Of a stretch of DNA of 64,000 nt, positions 56,601 to 64,000 are shown piece by piece. Source of the stretch: Dromaius novaehollandiae (taxonomy: Eukaryota > Chordata > Aves > Casuariiformes > Dromaiidae); the NCBI RefSeq assembly GCF_036370855.1, contig NW_026991398.1, positions 806,001 to 870,000 of the forward strand, given 5' to 3'. The translations under genes were made by a program, and so were the position numbers. The notes under the pieces are model-generated. The model worked only from the letters and a program-made list of their open reading frames with translations, did not search any database and was not told where the DNA came from. Each line of letters starts with the position of its first letter. Within the stretch, counting starts at the first letter, position 1.

Positions 56601-58990
56601 GCTGAGGTTCTGCAGCCCAAATATACACAAATGCACAAAGCCTGGGCCACAAAAGGGGAAGGAGAAAATGCACAAGCTGTTGCAGAACTACAAAAGCAAC
56701 CTGAGGCAACCTGAGGAGGTCTGTGGATCACAGACCCCGGTTCCTATGGGGAGACTTTAATCTCCCTGGCATTCCCCGGGAGGGCAATGCAGCAGGGTAG
56801 AAAGAGTACAAGAGGATTCTGGAGGGTGTGGAGGACAAGCTCCCAGCACAGCTAAGCCAGATAGGTCAGCAACGGTGACACCTTCCTGGACCTGGAACCT
56901 GCAAACAAGAAAGAACCGAACAGGGATGTGACAATCAGTGTCAGCCTTGCCTGCAGTGGCCACGAGGTACTGGAGCTCCTGTTCCTGAGGGGAGTGAGGA
57001 AGAAGAGCATCAGAGTCCAGATTCTGAATTTCAGAAGAGCAGCCTTGGGCCTGCTGGGGAGACTGGTTGAGGAATCCCTTGGGAGGCAGCTCTGAAGGGC
57101 AAAGGAGCTCAGGAAAGCTGGCAGGTCTTTAAGGCAGCATCCTCCAAGCTCAAGAATGACCCATACTGATATGATACCCAGGAGGACAAGCAGATATCCC
57201 AGGAGACAGGGTGGCTAAATGCACAACTGAACAACAGTACAAAAAGGCAGCACACAGGAACGGGCAGCAGGGAGGGGCTGCAAAGAAGGATTTCAGAAAT
57301 ATTGTCCAGGGAAGTGGGGAAGTGGTTAGGAAAGCCACAGCTCCTCTAGGACTGATGGTTGCAAGGGATGTTGAGGGCATGAAGACGATCTACTGTTGCC
57401 TCACTAAATAAAAGGTTAAGAAAAATGTGGGTGCCTGGATGAATGTGGCAAGGAATCTGGTATCAGCTGATGCAGATAGGTGTGGGGAACTCAATCCCTT
57501 GGCTTCAGGCTCCACCAAGAAGGTCTCCCAGGCCATTGTGCCTACAGTAAGGACTCCCAAGGAGAAAAACAACCTGCAATGAAGGAGGGTAGAGTCAGGA
57601 ATTATTTGCAAGAGCATGAAACTATGGGACTGGATGGGCTGCAGCCAAGGATGCTGAGAGAGCTGGTCTCTATCTAGCAAGGCCTCTCTCTATCACCTTG
57701 GAAACCTGTGGAGGCTCAGGAAGGTCCTAATGCCTGCAGAAAGGCCAATACTGCATCCATCTTCAGAAAAGGCCAAAAGGACGATGCGGGGAAGTACAGG
57801 CTGTTCAGCTTCACTTTGATCAGGAGAATGTCATGGAGGAAGTCATCTCTGGTCCCATTTCTGGGTAAATGAAGGAGAAGAAGGTGACAGGGAACAGTCA
57901 GCATAGATTTACTGAGGGTAAATCATGCCTCACCAACCTGATGGCCTTCTGTGTTAAAAGAACTGTGTTTGTGGCCAGAGAACAGTGAATGTCAGGTACC
58001 TTGACTTTAGGAAGGCTTTTGACGCTTTCTCCCACAGCATACTTGCGCACCAATTAGGACTTTATGATCTGAATGGGTAGACAACCAACTGGCCAAATAA
58101 CTGGTTGCATGAATAGGTTCAGAGGGTGGTGGTGAATGGGTAGTTCTCTTCCTGGAGGCCAGAAGAGAAATGGAGCACCACAGGGCCTCTACTGGGGCCT
58201 GGACTGTTTATCACCTTTATGAATGATCTGGAGGGGACAACTTTCATCCTCTTTGTAGATGACCTCAAACTGCATGGGACCAGTGTTATGCTTGAGGGCT
58301 GCCTTTGAGAGCGATCTAGGCAGGCAGGAGGAAAGGGCTGTCAGGGATCTCATGACATTCAGCAAGGACAAATGTCAGGTTCCAGCAGCTGGGACAGACC
58401 AACACCCTGCAGAGAGACAGGCTGGGGACTGAATGGCCATGAAGAAGCTCTGCTGAGATGGAAACAAATATTTTGGCATACAGAAGGCCAACTATGAGAC
58501 AGCAGTGTGCCTGGGCAGCAAAGAAGGCCAACAGCATCCTGGGCTGTATGAATAGGAGTGCGGTCAGGAAGCCAAGGGAAGGGCTTATCCCCTTCTTCTT
58601 GGCACTTGTTAGGCCACATGTACAATACTGCATCCAGTTTTTGGCCCCCCAGTACAGGGCCCCGCCCCCATACAAGGAGGTCCTCAGGAAGACAAAGCTG
58701 GGCTCTCCATAATGGTGCATGGCAGAAGGATGAGAGACAACAGCCATAGTTTAAAACCAAAGAGGAACAGGCTGGAGAGAAGGACAAACTTTTCCACTGA
58801 GAGGATGGTCAAGCGTTGGAACGTGTTGCCCAGAGAAGCTGTGCCGTCTCCATCCCTGGAGGTTCTCAAGACTGGATCAAGGCCTCAGAAACCTGGCCTG
58901 ACCCCAAAGCTGACCCTGCAGTGAGCACAACATTGGGCTAGAGGCTTCGTGAGGTCCTGTCCAGCCTGAAAGACTCGCTGGTTCCTTCCC
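56600..58990 (+). mobile_element. CR1 LINE, longest but decayed copy (unit D)
   Basis: The plus strand shows the endonuclease-like GDFN region (about 56,745), the inter-domain stretch (57,200-57,420), decayed reverse transcriptase (57,750-58,400) and a CR1 3' end (58,780-58,990, including GCCCAGAGAAGCTGTG and CATCCCTGGAGGTTCTCAAG). Frameshifts and stops throughout; inactive. It occupies the same site as the CR1 of units A, B and C. Confidence 0.85.
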
Positions 58991-59011
58991 CTCTGGATCT
59001 ATTCTTGTCAG

Positions 59012-59385
59012 TGTTAGGGAAAGCACCCAGTTCTCGTTGACCATGGAAGTAAGTCAGACACAAGTATGATCAGATGAATTAGCTTGCCTGTCCTGCTCCA
59101 GTCAGAGATGTGCAGAGGCAGGGCTGCTTCACAGGTACCCCAGAACAGCCCTGATCACTCCTTTGCCTCACCTTTTATTGTGTTTGTGTGTGCTTTACTC
59201 CTTCCAAGTTCTACCCTCTTACCAGCCTCATAACCTCCCGTACAAACTGCCCACCTCTCTTTACCCTCTCCTCACAGACCCTCAGTGTGCTTGCTTTGTA
59301 CTGTCTTTAGGCATTCCTGAGATGGTTGCCATGGTAATTCCTACCTAGGTCAGCAACTCCATTAAAACAGTACCTCCTTCCAGTA
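59012..59385 (-). mobile_element. Possible LTR-like insert (unit D only)
   Basis: Begins TGTTAGGGAAAG on the plus strand and has TTTATT (an AATAAA on the minus strand) near 59,178. It separates the two CR1 pieces and has no counterpart in other units. No target duplication or matching end was found, so the call is weak. Confidence 0.25.
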
Positions 59386-59479
59386 CTTGAAGTGTCCTCC
59401 AATTCCTTCTGCTAGTGTCTTCTTAGAGGCATCCCAACTCCAGCTGAGCCATCTGCACTCAGACGTTAACAGCTGCTGC

Positions 59480-59830
59480 ACTGAGCTTCAGTCTGGGGGA
59501 CCTGGAGAAACTTGGGAATTCAGCCAACAGAAACCTCATGACATTTTACAAAGAGAAGGGGCAAGTCCTGCACATGGGGAAGAATAACCCCATGTATCAG
59601 GGCGGTTTGGGATGTGAGCAGCTGAGGAATGGCCTGAGGAGAAGGCCTGGGTATTGCAAGGGATGCCATAGGAGCCAGTGGTGCATGCTCACTGTGAATA
59701 AGGCCAGACATCAACAGGGCTGCATTAGGAGGAGCATGGCTTCCCAGACAACAGCAGTTATTGTCCCCCTCGACTCAGCACTGGTGTGTCCGATTCCCAG
59801 GCTCCCCGGAACTTTTCTTGGTAGTGGGAA
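59480..59830 (+). mobile_element. Second CR1 fragment (unit D copy)
   Basis: Decayed CR1 reverse transcriptase C-terminal region (NRNLMTFYKEKGQVLHMGKN). Mirror partner of 25,840-26,270. Confidence 0.75.
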
Positions 59831-59899
59831 GAAGCATGGGAAGGGGAAACAAGCTCAGACCTGCAGCTTGGGAAGTTCAGACTGGCCAGTAGCATAGAA

Positions 59900-61450
59900 A
59901 TAAATTACCTGAAGGGCGGTGCTGTGGTGCAACAGGTCACCCAGAGGGAGTCTGTGATCAGCCCATGGCTTTGTGTTCCAAGGTACAGCCAGTGAGGATG
60001 AGAGACATCAATGAAGGGAGAGAGAACCCAGGGTGAGAGCCAGGTGGGGAAGCAGGCTGGGTGTCTACAGTCTGCAGGGACACAGGAGCAGGAGTGGGAC
60101 AGTGTACGTCAGCCTGTGGTGGAGATGGACGAGGGTGCTGCAAAGGCTGAAGGGCCCTGAGAGAACTGGGGTCTTTGTCCTATGGCTGTTGTCTCTGCCA
60201 CCAAGGCCTGCCAGGAGACACTGGGGCCTCGTTGTCCTCTTGTCCCCCCAGGGACCCCAGGAGATGTCCTGTCATTGTCCTGCATTCAGCACTGCACACC
60301 CCCACCCGCACACTGCCCCAGGAGGAGCCCTGGGCAATGCATGAGGGAAAGCATCTCCCTTCCCAGGCTCTCAGTGTCCATGCTTGGACGTTTTGCTCTA
60401 TAGAACAAATGAAGGCTTCACTTTGCATCAGAGCCACCTGCACATTTCCTTTGCCTACCTGTAACCAGTGACTACAATTTTCTGCTCTAATCAGCCCCCA
60501 ATGAGTCTTTGCAGGTAATGGCCCTCAGTGGGATCTATTAACGCTCTACAAAAGTTTGGGATTTGCTTCTGACTTTGACTTGAACATTTTGCTCAATCTC
60601 CTCGCAATAGCTGAGGTTCATGGACTCAGCACCAAATACACCATGGGGCTCATTACAATGCAAAAAGCCCTGATGAACCACGTCTCTCTCTCCCTGTAAT
60701 TTTCTTCAAGTAATGTACAGCTAATTGGCTTCAGCAGTGTAGCTGAAAGACAGTGACTTCAGTTAGAACATCATATAAAGGTATTTCTTTAAGGTTTTTA
60801 GGATTAGTATTCTTATTCAGCTTTCACAATAAGTGACAGCAACATTCTCCAAATGACATAGATCCAGAGTGTCTCCTAAAGAAGCGTGGACATGCAGGAA
60901 AAGCAGTGTCCCAGAGGTCAGACACTGTATGGACAACCTTCCTCCCCATCTCCCCAACCCTGCCATTTCCCTCATCAGCCACCTGGGACTTGCATCACTC
61001 CTGTTAAAGTCACACCTTTTTCCGCTGAAGTCTGTAACTGAATGTTACAGCTCATATGCCCCACTTCCCACCTGCTTTCCTTAGAGAACGAGCTGCAAAT
61101 AGACACAGAAGAATTTTTCTTCATTGCAAGCCAGAAGGGGAAAAAAAAAAAGGCATGCTATAGTTTGGTAAAATTAATTACGCTCCTGAACTGCATGCGA
61201 AGTCCAAGCTGCCTCCAATGAGGTCCCCTTTCCACAAGGGATAGCCTGGCTAGAACTGTTTTGGATAGGTAGGAAATGCTAGATAGAAACAGAATGAAGG
61301 ACTTGCCCAGAGGAACAAACTACTGAAATACACAGCAAGCTTTAAACTCCCCACAGTGCAAATCAACAGTGTGGCATGGGAATGAACAAAGAGTAATGGA
61401 AGGAGTTACAGTGTTACAGTGCCCAGATACTGTGCTGTAAAAGGATGTTA
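59900..61450 (-). repeat. Upstream block conserved in all four units (D copy)
   Basis: Landmark CACCAAATACACC at 60,630-60,642. Mirror of 39,460-40,800. A 12-A homopolymer lies at 61,141-61,152. No gene recognised. Confidence 0.65.
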
Positions 61451-63710
61451 GAAATTGTTAATGTAATCAGGACATGAGGAAACAGAGGAGAGAGCCATAC
61501 AGCTCCTGGGGGTCCTGCACCATGCTGGGGGCTGTGCTGCTCTTGGGCATCTTGGACCAGGCTGTGTTTCTGTACAGAAGTCTGGAAAACACTCTATGCA
61601 AGCCCCTGGAAAAGAGGGATTTTCCTGGGCCCTCAGAGCAACCCAGGCAGGACTCAGGCATGTCAAGGGAAACCCATCCCACCCACACCAAACCCACTGC
61701 TCTCAAGCCTGGGAGCTTCCCGGGCCCTCAGACCAGGAGCAGGAGGGGGTTTGGGAGCATGGCCACATCCCAGACAAGCCTCCGTGAGGTCTTCAGCTCC
61801 ACGACATGTCATAGCTTCAAGTGAGCTCTCTAAAGCAACACTTCCCATGGCCCTGGTGCACTGGCAAGACTTTGGGCAGACACCCAGGAGACAGGGCAGA
61901 GAAAGGGCAGAGACCTCAGCGTGCACAGCTGGGCTCACAGCATCACAGAGGGGGTGTCACAGGCTGGATAAGCAACCCAAAAAAGTAAACGAGTCCTTCC
62001 TTTTGCAGTGACTTGGAAAGCCCCATCTCTGACAGTATTCAAGGGGGATGGAGTCTCCCTTCTGCAAGAGTCACCCTGGGACTGTGCAAAGACTAGGAAG
62101 AGCAGGAAGGCTGGTTGTAGGGACATTCTCAAGCTTCAGCAGCTGCAGAGGTGGGAGCTGGTCACCTCACAAGCTTCTGAATGATCCCAAATGCAGGTCC
62201 TGAGGCATTGCACCCCCTTATAGGCTCTGCACCAGAGCCTGGCAGCAGCCCTGCAGTGTGTGGGCATGTCCTGAGATGACCAGGGTCGAAAATGTGGGAG
62301 ATGCAGGGTGCCAGGGCTGTAAAGCTCCCCAGGGGAGCTTGGGTGACAGCTGGGTATGTGCAGGGTGCCAGAGGCTTTAGTGACACCCAGGCAAGAAGCA
62401 CTGCTTTGAGGGGACACTGAAAAACCCAAGGCCCAAAAGAGAACCAGGCAGGAGAAATGGCTTTCCCTAGGCTCAGTCAGAAGGAAAGTTGGGCAAAATG
62501 CATGGGAAATGGGAAATCTTCCCCAGATTTGCTCCCTGGCCTGGCCCTCCAGGTGATGGGTGTTAAGGGCACATTGGCTCTTCTCTGGATTATTATCTTC
62601 ATCTTAAGCACCACAGACGTGAAACCTTGCTGAGCCTTTTAAAAAGCAAAAAGCCTGCTTTGGTGCCTAAAGAAGGAAGGGTCTGTCCTGTCCCACATTG
62701 TCCTACATACTACTTCTACAAGAATAGCGACCCACAGCAAAAACCAGTTTTGAGGCTCACCAAAGCAGCTCAGCCTCTGGCCACACTTTGTGCAGTTTGA
62801 TCTCACATGATTTTGATCCTGGCTTTGAAAAAATGCCAAAACTTAAACCAGCCCAATGCAGAGATCTGTCAGTGCCAGGTGCAGAAGTGACCTCTCCAGT
62901 GCCCCCTTTGAGATATTTCACAGCCTTTGACACCATCTGGAGACATTCCTGAAGGATTTATCAGCAAGTTCTGGAAAATAACTGGGGTGAGGGGAGGTGA
63001 CTGCTTTCCAGGATGTGAGGGCAAATCTGTCTGCTCTCTCCCTGGCTCTGCCATCTCCATGGCAGTGACCTCCTGAGCCCCCTGATGACATCAGCTGAGG
63101 TCACAGTGGGATGTGCTGCATCACAGGGAGGTCTCCCCAGTGCCACAGCAGTGCCCTCACATCCCTGCGAGGCCCAGGCGCTACTGGGCACTGCTCATGT
63201 GCTGCCTGCCACTGCCCTTTGGAGCCACTCCATGGCAAGGAGAGGGAATGGGAGCCACGCTGGGGCCCCCCACCAACAGGCAGAGGACCTGGGGCACATT
63301 GGAAAGGAGTTTTGGGTGACAAGATGGGAAAAGCGACCTTCATTCTCAGCTGGAGAGCTGAGCCAAGGGCAAGGGGGCAAGTGACATGGAGGACTGCTGG
63401 ACTGACACCATGAGCCCAGACCACAGCTCCTTGTTGCCAATGCTCCTGCGGCTCTTCACTGAGGGTAAGAGCTTTGGGAGCTCCTTCCTGAGGGGTCGCA
63501 CAGAGGCTTGACTGTGGATCCTGGGCTGTGGGGGTGTCTGGATAGGGCTGGGAGGGCTGCCACGAGAGCCCTGCCTGAGGGTCCTGACTGGCTCAGGGGA
63601 CAATGTGACAGCCAGGACTCGTGAGTCCTGGGGCTGAGCACCAAGAATACTGTGGGGGTGGGGGCAATCCAGGGCCAGGTTCCCCTGGGAGTGGATCTGT
63701 CTCTGGGAGC
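61450..63710 (-). repeat. Outer region shared only by units C and D (D copy)
   Basis: Mirror of 37,240-39,460. No gene recognised. Confidence 0.6.
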
Positions 63711-63719
63711 AAAGGGCCA

Positions 63720-63960
63720 GTGACAGGCATGTGGCTGTGGTGGTGACTGTGAGGTCATCTCCTTCTGAGTCCCTGATAGGCCAGCAGCAGGCCCCTGCCT
63801 GGGAAATTCCTTGGGAGGTCACTGCAGACAGAGCAGCTGGCAGGCCAGCAGCTGGCACATGGCCTGGAATTGACTCGGAGGTCCCTCCTGTCCCAGCAGC
63901 CTCTAGGGCTGCAGCGGGCCCCTGGCTGGGAAGCTCCTTGTGATACCAGCAGCATCGCCC
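63720..63960 (-). repeat. 64-bp minisatellite, short run at the edge of unit D
   Basis: Plus-strand GAGGTCA cores at about 63,750 and 63,814, 64 bases apart, with a third near 63,878 and GATAGGCCAGCAGCAGG between them. Orientation is opposite to the runs at 30-35.6 kb. Confidence 0.75.
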
Positions 63961-64000
63961 AAGGAGCCAGCTCTGGTCCTGGTCTTGTGCTGAGTGTTTG

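Larger units (their letters stand above)
50000..63960 (-). repeat. Unit D: right arm of palindrome 2
   Basis: Inverted copy of unit C carrying the receptor pseudogene, a longer CR1 and extra sequence at 59.0-59.4 kb. Sampled identity with C is about 94-96 percent near the receptor and about 85-88 percent at 63.1-63.4 kb. Confidence 0.85.

Overview
The window is vertebrate nuclear DNA, most likely from a bird. It carries many decayed CR1-type LINE fragments, a solo LTR with the compact layout of avian retroviral LTRs, no Alu- or L1-like repeats, and four intronless reading frames of the olfactory receptor family 14 (group gamma-c) kind that is massively expanded in birds. No bacterial-type features are present. 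Species and chromosome cannot be told from the sequence.

The layout is dominated by one architecture: four diverged copies of a 10-17 kb unit, each holding one receptor gene, in strictly alternating orientation. Unit A (about 1-16,550, receptor + at 13,302-14,234) and unit B (about 17,950-35,650, receptor - at 19,708-20,643) form a giant imperfect palindrome. Unit C (about 37,240-47,570, receptor + at 45,777-46,712) and unit D (about 50,000-63,960, receptor - at 51,150-52,084, a 1-bp-deletion pseudogene) form a second. Shared landmarks lie in the same order in every unit: a conserved upstream block, an antisense CR1, a candidate promoter with a 5' noncoding exon ending in GTAAGT, a 2.3-2.8 kb intron, the single coding exon, and an AATAAA signal about 0.2 kb past the stop (1.2 kb in unit A, which gained insertions). 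A and B alone share the outer 4.8 kb; C and D alone share another outer 2.2 kb.

The edges of the units carry a degenerate 64-bp minisatellite built around TGACCTCA. It is a few copies long near 1-300, 35.2-35.6 and 63.7-63.96 kb, and about 30 copies long at 30.0-33.4 kb. Between the head-to-head units B and C lies a GC- and CpG-rich block (about 35.7-37.2 kb) with CCAAT boxes and an X-box-like site. Unit A has a 344-bp solo LTR in its 3' flank with an exact 6-bp target duplication.

Functionally the window is an olfactory receptor cluster: three intact G protein-coupled odorant receptors and one pseudogene. In the receptor proteins, sites that split the four copies two against two do not follow the A/B versus C/D pairing of the flanks, which points to gene conversion or exchange between copies. 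Percent identities given below are estimates by eye from sampled stretches, not computed alignments.
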